Source: Thermoleophilia bacterium (GTDB taxonomy: Bacteria > Actinomycetota > Thermoleophilia > Solirubrobacterales > 70-9). From it: a DNA stretch of 46,004 nucleotides. Shown here one piece after another: positions 16,101 to 24,490 of the stretch. The notes beneath the pieces are model-generated. The model ran no database searches and was not told where the DNA came from. It saw nothing but the letters and a program-made list of their open reading frames with translations. Position 1 is the first letter of the stretch, and each line of letters opens with the position of its first letter. The stretch lies in the NCBI GenBank assembly GCA_016650125.1, contig JAENWT010000019.1, forward strand, positions 1-46,004. Direction: 5' to 3'. Made by a program: the position numbers and the translations under genes.

Positions 16101-17411
16101 TCACCCGAGGATCGTGTCGAAGATCAGGTAGGTATTCAGGGCGATGATGATCGCCGCGATCAGGCAGGCGACCACCGTCGTCTTGGTGTCGTTGACCAGG
16201 GTTCCCATCAGCTCGGTCTTCCTGGTGACGATGATCAGGGGGACCAGGGCGAAAGGAATGCCGAAGGACAGGATGACCTGGGAGAAGACCAGGGTCTGGG
16301 TGGTCGGCAGGCCGATCGCGAGCACGACCAGGGCCGGCGTCATGGTGACCAGCCTTCTGACGTAGAGCGGGATCTTTCGCTGGATGAAGCCCTGCATCAC
16401 GACCTGGCCGGCGTAGGTGCCGACGCTCGAGGACGAGAGGCCCGACGCGAGCAGGGCGACCGCGAAGGCCATCGCGGCCCCGCCGCCGACCACGGTCATC
16501 AGGCCGGCGTGAGCGCCTTCGATCGAATCGATGTCGAGGTTGCCGGTCCTCTTGAAGAGTGCCGCGGCGACGAAGAGCATCGAGAGGTTGATCACGCCGG
16601 CGATGCTGAGGCCGACGATGCAGTCGATCTTGGTGAAGCGCAGGATCTTCTGGCGCTCCTCCTCGTTCTTCGGAACGATCCGGCGCTGGACCAGGGCGGA
16701 ATGGAGGTAGACCACGTGCGGCATGACCGTGGCACCGATGATGCCGATCGCGAGCAGGACCGACTCCGAACCTTCGAAACCGGGGATCAGCCCTTCGGCT
16801 ATTCCCGACGCCGACTGGTCCCCGACCGCGATGATGTCGTAGAGGAAACCGAGCGCGACCAGCCCCAGCAGGCCGATGATCGCCAGTTCGAACTTGCGGT
16901 ATCCGCGCTGCTCGAGAGTGAGGATGCCGATCGCGATCACCGCCGTGATCAACCCCGCCGGGAACGGCGGAATGCCGAAGAGCAGGTTCAGCCCGATCGC
17001 CGCGCCCAGGAATTCGGCCAGGTCGGTGGCGATCGCGACGATTTCGGCCTGGATCCAGAGGAAGAAGTTGGTGGTCCGGGGAAAGGTTTCGCGGCAGAGT
17101 TCCGGCAGGCTGCGCCCCGACGCCAGGCCGGCCTTGGCCGAGAGGTACTGGACCAGCATGGCCATCAGGTTGGCCATCACGATCACCCAGGTGAGGGTGT
17201 AGCCGAACTTGGCACCGGACTCGAAGTTGGTCGCGAAATTGCCCGGGTCGATGTAGGCCACGGCGGCCACGAATGCGGGACCGAGCAGGCCGAGCCGCCC
17301 GCGGATCTTTCCACGGGATTCGATGCGTTCGAGCGCCGATTGCGGCAGGTCCAGCTGGGGACCCGGACCCGCCGGTTCGCCGCTGCCTTCTTCGGGAGGG
17401 GGAGCTGTCAC
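16101..17411 (-). CDS. mntH: NRAMP-family Mn(II)/Fe(II) transporter
   Basis: A 436-residue membrane protein with about 11 helices, importing divalent metal with protons. The metal site in helix 1 is DPGNFAT (Asp55, Asn58) and in helix 6 ATVMPH (Ala227, Met230). Met230 marks a transition-metal rather than a Mg-type NRAMP. The usual MPHN reads MPHV here. The signature YLHSALVQRR follows. The GTG start at 17411 fits the promoter spacing. No metal-responsive regulator is adjacent, and it is convergent with the DUF4333 gene. Confidence 0.95.
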   Translation of the reverse strand: MTAPPPEEGSGEPAGPGPQLDLPQSALERIESRGKIRGRLGLLGPAFVAAVAYIDPGNFATNFESGAKFGYTLTWVIVMANLMAMLVQYLSAKAGLASGRSLPELCRETFPRTTNFFLWIQAEIVAIATDLAEFLGAAIGLNLLFGIPPFPAGLITAVIAIGILTLEQRGYRKFELAIIGLLGLVALGFLYDIIAVGDQSASGIAEGLIPGFEGSESVLLAIGIIGATVMPHVVYLHSALVQRRIVPKNEEERQKILRFTKIDCIVGLSIAGVINLSMLFVAAALFKRTGNLDIDSIEGAHAGLMTVVGGGAAMAFAVALLASGLSSSSVGTYAGQVVMQGFIQRKIPLYVRRLVTMTPALVVLAIGLPTTQTLVFSQVILSFGIPFALVPLIIVTRKTELMGTLVNDTKTTVVACLIAAIIIALNTYLIFDTILG

Positions 17412-17417
17412 CAGCCT

Positions 17418-17423
17418 ATTTTA
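17418..17423 (-). promoter_or_regulatory. -10 box of the NRAMP gene, leaderless spacing
   Basis: On the minus strand TAAAAT ends exactly six bases before the GTG start; no ribosome-binding site is present. It is one of the best -10 matches in the window. Confidence 0.6.
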
Positions 17424-17502
17424 TGGTTTGTGCCGAAAAAAGTTGTGGCATGCCTAATCCTTGAAGGTCTACGAGCCAGGCATCGAATTGGATGTCTGCG
17501 GC

Positions 17503-17508
17503 TACCAT
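17503..17508 (+). promoter_or_regulatory. -10 box of the aminotransferase gene, leaderless spacing
   Basis: TACCAT ends six bases before the ATG at 17515, supporting that start over the TTG at 17461. Confidence 0.45.
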
Positions 17509-17514
17509 GGGCCA

Positions 17515-18879
17515 ATGACCACCGGAACCGTGATCGATCGCGCCCGTCTCACCGATTGCCTCGACCACGAACTGAAGGTGTTCGTCGAGTCCAACCCGAA
17601 GTCGAAGGCGCTCTACGAACGGGCGCAGAAATCACTGGTCGGCGGCGTGCCGATGCCCTGGATGATGCGCTGGGCCGGTGGCTTCCCGGTCTTCGCGAAG
17701 ATCGCGATCGGCGCCCGCATCATCGACGTCGACGACCACACCTACATCGACTTCTGCCTCGGCGACACCGGAGCGATGCCCGGCCACGACCCCGAGCCCG
17801 TGGTCCGTGCGATCACAGCCCAGGAGCAGATGGGCATCACGACGATGCTGCCGACCGAGAACGCGGCCTGGGTCGGGGAGGAGCTTCAGCGGCGCTTCGG
17901 ACTCGACCGCTGGATGTTCACGCTCACCGCCACCGACGCCAACCGTGCCGCGCTCAGGATCTGCCGCCAGATCACTGGCCGGCCGAAGGTTCTGGTCTAC
18001 AGCTACAGCTACCACGGCTCGGTTGACGAGTCCTTCGCTGTGGCCGGCCCTGACGGCAGCACCGTCTCGCGGGCCGGCAACGTCGGCCCGCCGGTCGACC
18101 CCGCGGTGACCACGACCGCGGTCGAATTCAACGACCTCGTCGCTCTGGAAAAGGCTCTGGCCACCGGTGAGATCGCCTGCGTGCTGGCCGAGCCGGCGAT
18201 GACCAACATGGGCATCGTGCTGCCCGACGAGGGATACCACGAAGCGCTGCGGGAGCTCACCGATGAGCACGGCACCCTGCTGATCATCGACGAGACCCAC
18301 ACCTTCTCGGCCGGGGCCGGCGGCTGCACGAAGGCCTGGGACCTCGAGCCCGACCTCTTCACGATCGGCAAGGCGATCGGCTCCGGAGTCCCGGCCGGCG
18401 CGCTCGGGATGACCGATGAAGTGACCGAGCGGCTCTTCGACCAGGCCGATGCCGACTACGAGGACACCGGCGGCGTCGGTGGCACCCTGGCGGGCAACGC
18501 GCTCTCGATGGCGGCGGTCCGGGCGACCCTGTCCGAAGTGCTCACCGACGAGGCCTTCGAATACACGATCCCGCTGGCGACCCGGTTCACCGAAGGGGTT
18601 CAGTCGGTGATCGACGAAAACGACCTGCCCTGGAGCGTCACCCAGTTGGGCGCCCGGGCCGAATACCGCTTCGAGGCAGTGCCGGCCCGGAACGGCACCG
18701 AAGCCCACGAGGCCTGTGACGCCGACCTCGAGCGGTTCCTCCACATCCACGCACTCAACCGCGGCGTGCTGATCACGCCCTTCCACAACATGGCGCTGAT
18801 GTCGCCCTCGACCACGCAGGCCGATGTCGACCGCCACACCGAAGTCTTGTCCGAAGCGGTCCGGGACCTGCTGGCGTAG
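17515..18879 (+). CDS. class III PLP-dependent aminotransferase (GSA-aminotransferase-like)
   Basis: A 454-residue fold-type I enzyme. IIDETHTF carries the PLP-ring Asp, and DLFTIGKAIGSGVPAGALG carries the Schiff-base Lys286. SYSYHGSVDE lies in the cofactor pocket. The closest well-known relative is glutamate-1-semialdehyde aminotransferase (HemL), but the N-terminal active-site part differs (GGVPMPWMM instead of GGVNSPVR), so a role outside heme synthesis is likely, with an amino or keto acid substrate I cannot name. Start chosen at 17515 from promoter spacing. The SDR gene follows after 10 bases. Confidence 0.88.
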   Translation: MTTGTVIDRARLTDCLDHELKVFVESNPKSKALYERAQKSLVGGVPMPWMMRWAGGFPVFAKIAIGARIIDVDDHTYIDFCLGDTGAMPGHDPEPVVRAITAQEQMGITTMLPTENAAWVGEELQRRFGLDRWMFTLTATDANRAALRICRQITGRPKVLVYSYSYHGSVDESFAVAGPDGSTVSRAGNVGPPVDPAVTTTAVEFNDLVALEKALATGEIACVLAEPAMTNMGIVLPDEGYHEALRELTDEHGTLLIIDETHTFSAGAGGCTKAWDLEPDLFTIGKAIGSGVPAGALGMTDEVTERLFDQADADYEDTGGVGGTLAGNALSMAAVRATLSEVLTDEAFEYTIPLATRFTEGVQSVIDENDLPWSVTQLGARAEYRFEAVPARNGTEAHEACDADLERFLHIHALNRGVLITPFHNMALMSPSTTQADVDRHTEVLSEAVRDLLA

Positions 18880-18882
18880 GCT
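18877..18882 (+). promoter_or_regulatory. -10 box of the SDR gene, leaderless spacing
   Basis: TAGGCT overlaps the aminotransferase stop and ends seven bases before the SDR ATG at 18890. Confidence 0.4.
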
Positions 18883-18889
18883 CCCGCGT

Positions 18890-19717
18890 ATGGAGAACCG
18901 GCCGATCACCGCACTCATAACCGGCGCCTCGAGCGGAATCGGAGAGGCCACGGCGTGGCGACTTTCCCAGATTCCCGGCGCCAAACTCGTCCTCGTCGCC
19001 CGTCGGGAGGACCGGCTGCGCGAACTCGTCAGCAAGCTTCCGGTGTCGGCCACGTACGTCGCGGTCGACCTGACCGAAGAAGACGCTCCCGGGCGGGTCC
19101 TCGCCCACGTCCAGGAGCACCACGAGCGGCTCGACCTGCTGGTCAACAACGCCGGCGCCTCGTGGCGCGGCACCTTCGCCGACGAGGGGTACGACAACGT
19201 GCGCCGCACGATGGACCTGAACTTCGACTCAATGGTCCGACTGACCGAAGTCATGCTGCCCCTGCTCCGGGACTCGGCTCCGAGCTCGATCGTCAACGTC
19301 GCCAGCACCGCGGCCCGGATCTCCCGGGCCGGCGACGGCGCCTATTCGGCCTCGAAGTACGCGGTTGCCGGATGGACCGATTCGCTCTACCTCGAGGAGC
19401 AGCCGAACGGCGTGCACGTCGGCCTCGTCCTGCCCGGTTTCGTCAAGACCGAGGGCTTCCCGGCCGACGAGCTGACCGGCAAGATCGCGACCCGCTGGAT
19501 GGTCACCTCAGCCGACAAAGCGGCCGAAGCGATCTACGACGCCGGGCCAGGCGGCAAGGCTGAACGGTACGTGCCGCGGCCCTACGCACTGATCGCTGTG
19601 CTGAAGATCCTGATGCCAGGACTCATCCGCCGGGTCCTCGGCGGTGCAGCCGGCAAAATCGTCGTGACCAAGACCGGGGCCGACGCGGCGGACCGGGCGA
19701 AGCAGAACCAGAACTGA
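18890..19717 (+). CDS. short-chain dehydrogenase/reductase
   Basis: A 275-residue NAD(P)-dependent oxidoreductase. The nucleotide loop TGASSGIG is at 11-18, NNAG at 86-89, catalytic Asn111, Ser139 in NVAST, and YSASK (Tyr152, Lys156). Arg residues after the second strand (VARRED) favour NADPH. The C-terminal 50 residues hold a hydrophobic helix, as in SDRs acting on lipid-like substrates at the membrane. The substrate is not readable. The ATG at 18890 follows the aminotransferase by 10 bases; earlier in-frame starts lie inside that gene. Confidence 0.92.
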   Translation: MENRPITALITGASSGIGEATAWRLSQIPGAKLVLVARREDRLRELVSKLPVSATYVAVDLTEEDAPGRVLAHVQEHHERLDLLVNNAGASWRGTFADEGYDNVRRTMDLNFDSMVRLTEVMLPLLRDSAPSSIVNVASTAARISRAGDGAYSASKYAVAGWTDSLYLEEQPNGVHVGLVLPGFVKTEGFPADELTGKIATRWMVTSADKAAEAIYDAGPGGKAERYVPRPYALIAVLKILMPGLIRRVLGGAAGKIVVTKTGADAADRAKQNQN

Positions 19718-19721
19718 ACCT

Positions 19722-19779
19722 GAGGTCTGGCAAGCATCCCCGGCGTGGGGCGCCGGACATGCACGCCAGACCGGACCTC
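19722..19779. terminator. bidirectional hairpin between SDR gene and pyrE
   Basis: Arms 19722-19745 and 19751-19779 pair (GAGGTC ... GGCG with CGCC ... GACCTC, plus TCTGGC/GCCAGA) with small bulges. It occupies nearly the whole 63-bp gap between two convergent genes. There is no strong T-run on either strand. Confidence 0.6.
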
Positions 19780-19780
19780 G

Positions 19781-20344
19781 TTACTTGTCCGGCCGGTCCG
19801 GGTAGACGTCGTCGATCGTGGTCAGCGCCTCGTAAGGAGCCCCAGCCGCTTCAGCGATCTTCTCGGCGCCGCCGGCCAGGCGGTCGACCACACTCAGGAC
19901 CCCGGCGATCTCGAAGCCTTCGTCCCGGATCCGCTCGATTGCCGAGACGGTGGAACCGCCGGTCGTGACCGTGTCTTCGACGACCAGTACGCGGTCGCCC
20001 GGCTGGGCGGCACCTTCGACCCAGCGCTGAAGTCCGTGTTCCTTCCGTTCCTTACGTACGAAGAAGCCGTTCAGGCCCCGGCCCTCGGGCACGGCGATCG
20101 CCGCGCAGGCCAGCGGGATCGCGGCCATGACCGGGCCGCCGACCGCGCTGCAGTCGAGGGCCGTGGCGTGGATCGCGATCAACTTGCCGGCCGCGGTGAG
20201 ACCGGCGGGCTGCATGATCGTCCGGCGCACGTCGACGTAATACGAAGCGGTCGCTCCGCTGGAGAGGGTCACCTCGCCGAGCACCAGCGAATGCTGGCGC
20301 AGAAGTTCGATCAAATGGTCGCGGGTTTTGCTCAGTCGGTCCAT
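19781..20344 (-). CDS. pyrE: orotate phosphoribosyltransferase
   Basis: A 187-residue enzyme that joins orotate and PRPP to orotidine-5'-phosphate in pyrimidine synthesis. The PRPP-binding motif VLVVEDTVTTGGS is at 119-131; FVRKERKEHG (96-104) is the flexible catalytic loop; FTLSSG-like VTLSSGATASYYVD is at 25-38. The length is typical of the short form. ATG 20344 was preferred to GTG 20347 because the upstream TAGGAT lies six bases away. Other pyr genes are absent from the window. Confidence 0.95.
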   Translation of the reverse strand: MDRLSKTRDHLIELLRQHSLVLGEVTLSSGATASYYVDVRRTIMQPAGLTAAGKLIAIHATALDCSAVGGPVMAAIPLACAAIAVPEGRGLNGFFVRKERKEHGLQRWVEGAAQPGDRVLVVEDTVTTGGSTVSAIERIRDEGFEIAGVLSVVDRLAGGAEKIAEAAGAPYEALTTIDDVYPDRPDK

Positions 20345-20350
20345 CACCGG

Positions 20351-20356
20351 ATCCTA
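20351..20356 (-). promoter_or_regulatory. -10 box of pyrE, leaderless spacing, inside a palindrome
   Basis: On the minus strand TAGGAT ends six bases before the ATG. It overlaps the palindrome CCTAGAGG-C-CCTCTAGG (20353-20369), a possible operator that also covers the stop codon of the CPBP gene. Confidence 0.5.
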
Positions 20357-20364
20357 GAGGCCCT

Positions 20365-21120
20365 CTAGGAGTTCAGGGCGACCAGGGCGATGCCGTTGTT
20401 CATGGCATGCATGATGATCGCGGGCCAGATCGAATCGGTCTTCTCGAAGACCACGGCGAGGATGGCGCCGAAGACGATCAGCATCGGAACCGTGGACCAG
20501 CCGGTGGAATAATGGAGCAGGCCGAACACGGCGCCGGCGGCGAGTGCCGCGAACGGCAGCGGCAGCCGCGTGCGGATCCCGCCGAAGAGCATGCCGCGGA
20601 AGCAGACCTCTTCGGTTATCGGGGCGATCACCGCGATCATCAGGATCTGGAGCGGGATCGGGCCGAAATCGCCGGCGATGTCGTCTTGATCCGGCGTGCC
20701 GATGAGGATCGAGTAGACGTAGGCGAACACGATGTAAGACACGGTCCCGATGGCGATCCATTTGGCCGCTTTCGCCACGCTGAACGCCTTGAACCCGAGA
20801 CGCCCGAGGGCTGCCCTGGGGCCGCCGCCGGGCATCAGGGCCAGCAGGAAAGGAATCCCGATGAAACCGATGGCGGTGCAGATCTGGATCGCGATCGTGG
20901 TGGCGAGCGCAAAGTCGTCGGGGTCGCCGCCGTCGACGATGATGAAGGGCAGGCTGATCGACAGGCCGGCGATCAGGGCCGCGACTGTCGCGCCGAGCGC
21001 ACTCCAGGGTCCCCAGGTCGCAAATGGGAATACGCCGGGATCCCTGGTGGCTTCCGGCTCGGCCGGTGGGTCGGGAGGCGGGAGAGGTGGCGGGGCAGCT
21101 GGGGGGAGGGTTGCTTCCAT
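20365..21120 (-). CDS. CPBP-family intramembrane metalloprotease
   Basis: A 251-residue membrane protein with a Pro-rich N-terminus (first 25 residues) and about seven helices. The CAAX/CPBP (Abi) motifs are all present: EEVCFRG with Glu170/Glu171 and Arg175, FGLLHYS with His203, and HAMNN with His238. Members act as CAAX-type proteases, in bacteriocin self-immunity, or in processing membrane peptides, and no bacteriocin genes are seen here. It lies 20 bases upstream of pyrE on the same strand, but pyrE seems to have its own promoter. Confidence 0.92.
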   Translation of the reverse strand: MEATLPPAAPPPLPPPDPPAEPEATRDPGVFPFATWGPWSALGATVAALIAGLSISLPFIIVDGGDPDDFALATTIAIQICTAIGFIGIPFLLALMPGGGPRAALGRLGFKAFSVAKAAKWIAIGTVSYIVFAYVYSILIGTPDQDDIAGDFGPIPLQILMIAVIAPITEEVCFRGMLFGGIRTRLPLPFAALAAGAVFGLLHYSTGWSTVPMLIVFGAILAVVFEKTDSIWPAIIMHAMNNGIALVALNS

Positions 21121-21171
21121 CGGCTCGGGGCATTCTCACAGTTGAGACAATCCGGCGGATCCGGACAGCTC

Positions 21172-21212
21172 TGGCCGCGGTTTCCTATCGTGATCACGGG
21201 AAATCGCGGCCA
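21172..21212. repeat. 41-bp palindrome between divergent CPBP and PBP1 genes
   Basis: TGGCCGCGGTTTCC (21172-21185) pairs with GGAAATCGCGGCCA (21199-21212) with one mismatch, and the centre CGTGATCACG (21189-21198) is itself a perfect palindrome, so nearly the whole 41 bp folds back. It lies 52 bases from the CPBP start and 72 from the PBP1 start, so it may be an operator for either divergent gene. Confidence 0.6.
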
Positions 21213-21270
21213 AAGATGCAATCCCGGGTGCTGATCCGCTGCCTTTACCCGGTGCAAACCTTGTCGTCGC

Positions 21271-21276
21271 TACTCT
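21271..21276 (+). promoter_or_regulatory. -10 box of the PBP1 gene, leaderless spacing
   Basis: TACTCT ends seven bases before the ATG at 21284. Confidence 0.4.
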
Positions 21277-21283
21277 TTTAACC

Positions 21284-23431
21284 ATGACCAGGCGCCAGAG
21301 ACGTGTGCGCCGGCGCCAGGGCGGTCCGCGAAAGAAGATTGTCGCGGCCGCTGCGGTAGTCGGTGGATTGCTGCTGACAGCAGTGCTTGCAGGCGGCGGC
21401 TGGGTCTTCAGCATCGCCAGTGACGCCCCGGACGTCTCCCGCCTGAAGCCGATCGACAAGGGCCAGAACTCGGTCATCTACGCCGGTGACGGCACCAAGC
21501 TAGGCCTGATCGATTCGGATGAGGTCCGCACCCCGGTCAAGCTCGACAAGATTCCGGAGAGCCTCCGGCAAGCGACGATCGCGATCGAGGACAAGCGTTT
21601 CTACAAGCACAACGGCGTCGATATCGAGGGCGTTTTGCGTGCAGCGACAAAGAACCTCGAATCCGGGGAGATCTCCGAGGGTGCCTCGACACTGACCATG
21701 CAGCTGATGCGCAACCTCTACATCACCAATCCGGAGCGCGATTACAAGCGGAAGATCAAAGAAGCCCAGATGGCCCTCGACTACGAGAAGGACCACACCA
21801 AGAAGCAGATCCTCGAGTCCTATCTGAATACCGCTCCTTACGGCACCAACCAGGGACGCACCGCGATCGGCGCGGAAGCCGCCTCGAGGGTCTACTTCTC
21901 GAGCAAGGTCGAGAAGCTGTCGCTGCCTCAGGCCGCTTTGCTCGCCGGCCTGCCGCAGGCCCCGACCGACTACAACCCGATCCAGAACTCCCGGGGCGCG
22001 CTCCAGCGGCGCAACGAAGTCCTCGACTCGATGGCCGAAAACGACTACATCACCAAGGCCCGGGCCAAGGCCGCCAAGAATGCCGGACTGCAGCTCGATC
22101 CGGTCGAGGGCCTTTTCGACCGCCAGGAACCGTTCTTCTTCGATTACGTCGAATCCGAGCTGATCAAGAAATACGGCGTGAACACGGTCCGGCGCGGCGG
22201 CCTCAAGGTCTACACGACGATCGAGCCCGCGATGCAGGAAGCCGGCCTCTCCGCGATCTCTTCAGTCCTCTACACCGGCGGCCCCTCGGGCGCACTGGTG
22301 GCGATCGACCCGCGCAATGGCAACGTCAAGGCGATGGTCTCCTCGGCCTCATACGACGAGAGCCAGTTCAACCTTGCGGCCCAGGGCCACCGCCAGCCGG
22401 GATCGACCTTCAAGGTGTTCGCCCTGACCGAAGCGATCAACGAAGGCATCGACCCGAACTCCACTTTTTACGAGTCCAAGCCGCTCGATTTCTTCGACCC
22501 GAACTACGGCCAGATCGACGTTTCCACCTACGCCGACTCGTACTCCGGCACGATCAGTCTGTTCGACGCGACGCTGGCCTCGGACAACACGGTCTACATG
22601 CAGCTTGCGCTCGACCTCGGCCCGGACAAGGTGGCCGAGATGGCCAAAACGCTCGGCATCAAGACCAAGCTCGACGGTTTCCCGGCCGAGACCCTCGGTG
22701 GTCTCAAGCTCGGCGTCACCCCGCTGGAGATGGCCTCCGCGTATTCGACCCTCGCCGCCGGCGGAGTTCGCCGCGAGCCCACCGCGATCAAGAAGGTCAT
22801 GTTCCCGAACGGGGACGAGGACCGGCCCGGCGAAGGCCAGTCCAAGCGTGTGCTGGCGGAACCGGTGGCCTACGAGGTCTACAAGGTCCTCAGCGCGAAC
22901 ATCACGGGCGGCACCGGCGTCGGTGCCTACACCGGATGCTCGGGTCAGGCCGGCAAGACGGGTACCACCGACAACTTCACAGACGCCTGGTTCGTCGGCT
23001 ACCAGCCGAACCTCGCCACGTCGACCTGGGTCGGCTACCCCGAGTCGAACAGCATCAGCATGCCCGGGGTTGCCGGTGGCACCCTGCCGGCCGATATCTG
23101 GAACAACTTCTATACGAACGCCGCGGTCCCCTGTGTGTCGTACCCGGTTCCGGACGAGCCGATGGTCTTCGGCGATTTCGGTGGCGAATACACGGTCTCC
23201 GCGGGCTCGTCGAGTGAATACGACGACTCCGCAGAAACCGATGCCACCACCGACACCGGCGGTGAAAAGAAGAAGGATTCAAACGCCTACACCGAGGGCG
23301 CCGGAGGCCAGGAGCCTGCTGGAACCGGCAACGGAACACCAGCGCCAGCCGCACCGGCAGCACCCGCCGCGCCAGTCAGCCCACCCGGAGGCGGAATCTC
23401 CCCCGGCGGCGGAGCCTCACCACCGGGCTAA
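21284..23431 (+). CDS. bifunctional class A penicillin-binding protein (transglycosylase/transpeptidase)
   Basis: A 715-residue peptidoglycan synthase. A basic cytoplasmic N-terminus is followed by one membrane anchor (about 18-45). The GT51 domain has IEDKRFYKHNGVD with catalytic Glu102, GASTLTMQLMRN and the KRKIKEAQMAL block. The transpeptidase domain has STFK (Ser374-Lys377), SDN at 433-435 and KTG at 558-560. The last 90 residues are a low-complexity Ser/Asp/Glu then Pro/Gly/Ala tail, probably spanning the wall. It polymerises lipid II and cross-links stem peptides on the outer face of the membrane. Confidence 0.96.
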   Translation: MTRRQRRVRRRQGGPRKKIVAAAAVVGGLLLTAVLAGGGWVFSIASDAPDVSRLKPIDKGQNSVIYAGDGTKLGLIDSDEVRTPVKLDKIPESLRQATIAIEDKRFYKHNGVDIEGVLRAATKNLESGEISEGASTLTMQLMRNLYITNPERDYKRKIKEAQMALDYEKDHTKKQILESYLNTAPYGTNQGRTAIGAEAASRVYFSSKVEKLSLPQAALLAGLPQAPTDYNPIQNSRGALQRRNEVLDSMAENDYITKARAKAAKNAGLQLDPVEGLFDRQEPFFFDYVESELIKKYGVNTVRRGGLKVYTTIEPAMQEAGLSAISSVLYTGGPSGALVAIDPRNGNVKAMVSSASYDESQFNLAAQGHRQPGSTFKVFALTEAINEGIDPNSTFYESKPLDFFDPNYGQIDVSTYADSYSGTISLFDATLASDNTVYMQLALDLGPDKVAEMAKTLGIKTKLDGFPAETLGGLKLGVTPLEMASAYSTLAAGGVRREPTAIKKVMFPNGDEDRPGEGQSKRVLAEPVAYEVYKVLSANITGGTGVGAYTGCSGQAGKTGTTDNFTDAWFVGYQPNLATSTWVGYPESNSISMPGVAGGTLPADIWNNFYTNAAVPCVSYPVPDEPMVFGDFGGEYTVSAGSSSEYDDSAETDATTDTGGEKKKDSNAYTEGAGGQEPAGTGNGTPAPAAPAAPAAPVSPPGGGISPGGGASPPG

Positions 23432-23432
23432 T

Positions 23433-24476
23433 TCAACCCGCCTGAGTCTCTTCTTTGAGGGCCTCGACCACGTCCTCATCGCCTGAACGCCGTGCGAACA
23501 GGGTCACCACTCCGACGTAGATCAGCTCGACCACAGTCTGGGTTGCCCGGACCGCGATCGCGATCGCCGCGCCGACGCCGAAGTCACCGCTCGGCAGCGT
23601 CGTCTTGACCGCCCAGGCGAAGGCCGCATCACGCACGCCCAGTCCGGCCGGGGTCACGGCCGAGATGACCGCGGCGAGGAATCCGATCATCTGTGAGGCG
23701 GCGACGATCGGCAGATCGCTGATGTCGAGGAAATGGACCGACCTCGCGGCGAAGTAGACACCGAGGCCCATGATGCACCACAGGGCGACGTAACTGACGA
23801 AGATGGTCAGCACGCCGCCAAAGGACATCGTCTTCGGCAGCGGCTCCCTCCCGAGGGCGGTCAGCACCTTGGTCGAAAACGGCCCGAAGATACGCGGGTG
23901 GAGGAACAGCACCAGCAGCGGTGTTACCAGCAGCGGGATCCACCGGAAAGGGTTGTCCTGCAGGTCAGGGTGGGCGATCAGGAAGTAACTGGCAATCGTC
24001 AGCGCGGCCGCGATCGAGACCGCCTGCTCGTAGACGATGCCGGCGGTCGAGACCCTTCTTGACACACCGACCTTCTCGGCCATGATCACGCGGGCCAGCA
24101 CGAAGAGCACGCTGCCCGGGATGTAGCGCACCAACAGCGGCTGGGCCCAGATCTTCTGGGTCTCGCCGGGCGACACCGGAGTTCCCATGAACTTGAGGAT
24201 CAGGCCCCAGACCGAGGCGCTCAGCGTGTAGTAGGTCAGCATCGCCAGAATCGCCGGCAGCAGCCAGATCAGGTTGAATTCGACACCCTTCTCCCGCAGC
24301 TCCGACCATTGGGAGACAACCGTGAAGACGAGGAAGGCGAAGATCAGGAAGGCGAATCCGCCCTGGAGGATCAGCTTCGTAGAGCGCTTCTGCGGGGCCT
24401 TCTTGCCGACCGTGGAGCCAAAATGCCCGACGCGGTGGAGAAGGCTTTCTTTTTCGTCGCCCATTCGACTGGTCAT
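23433..24476 (-). CDS. LPG-synthase-TM (UPF0104) family membrane protein, flippase-like
   Basis: A 347-residue protein with about eight membrane helices and no soluble domain. It matches the lysylphosphatidylglycerol-synthase transmembrane region family by its blocks YEQAVSIAAAL, SQMIGFLAAVISAVTPAGLGVRDAAF and the final VELIY. Proteins with only this part are thought to move lipids or lipid-linked sugars across the membrane. The aminoacyl-transfer domain of MprF is absent. The start could be 24476 or 24464. Its stop is one base from the PBP1 stop (convergent), and it is divergent from thiL. Confidence 0.85.
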   Translation of the reverse strand: MTSRMGDEKESLLHRVGHFGSTVGKKAPQKRSTKLILQGGFAFLIFAFLVFTVVSQWSELREKGVEFNLIWLLPAILAMLTYYTLSASVWGLILKFMGTPVSPGETQKIWAQPLLVRYIPGSVLFVLARVIMAEKVGVSRRVSTAGIVYEQAVSIAAALTIASYFLIAHPDLQDNPFRWIPLLVTPLLVLFLHPRIFGPFSTKVLTALGREPLPKTMSFGGVLTIFVSYVALWCIMGLGVYFAARSVHFLDISDLPIVAASQMIGFLAAVISAVTPAGLGVRDAAFAWAVKTTLPSGDFGVGAAIAIAVRATQTVVELIYVGVVTLFARRSGDEDVVEALKEETQAG

Positions 24477-24490
24477 AGTGTCAAAGAGCC

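Noticed and set aside
16509-18026. 505-codon open frame opposite and beyond the NRAMP gene
   Set aside because: It crosses the NRAMP gene, the divergent promoter region and the start of the aminotransferase. It is rich in Arg/Asp/Gly and has no domain signal.
17515-18879. Aminotransferase as hemL completing the heme pathway
   Set aside because: It resembles GSA aminotransferase in the PLP domain, but the N-terminal active-site motif differs and it is far from the hem cluster. I kept the general family call.
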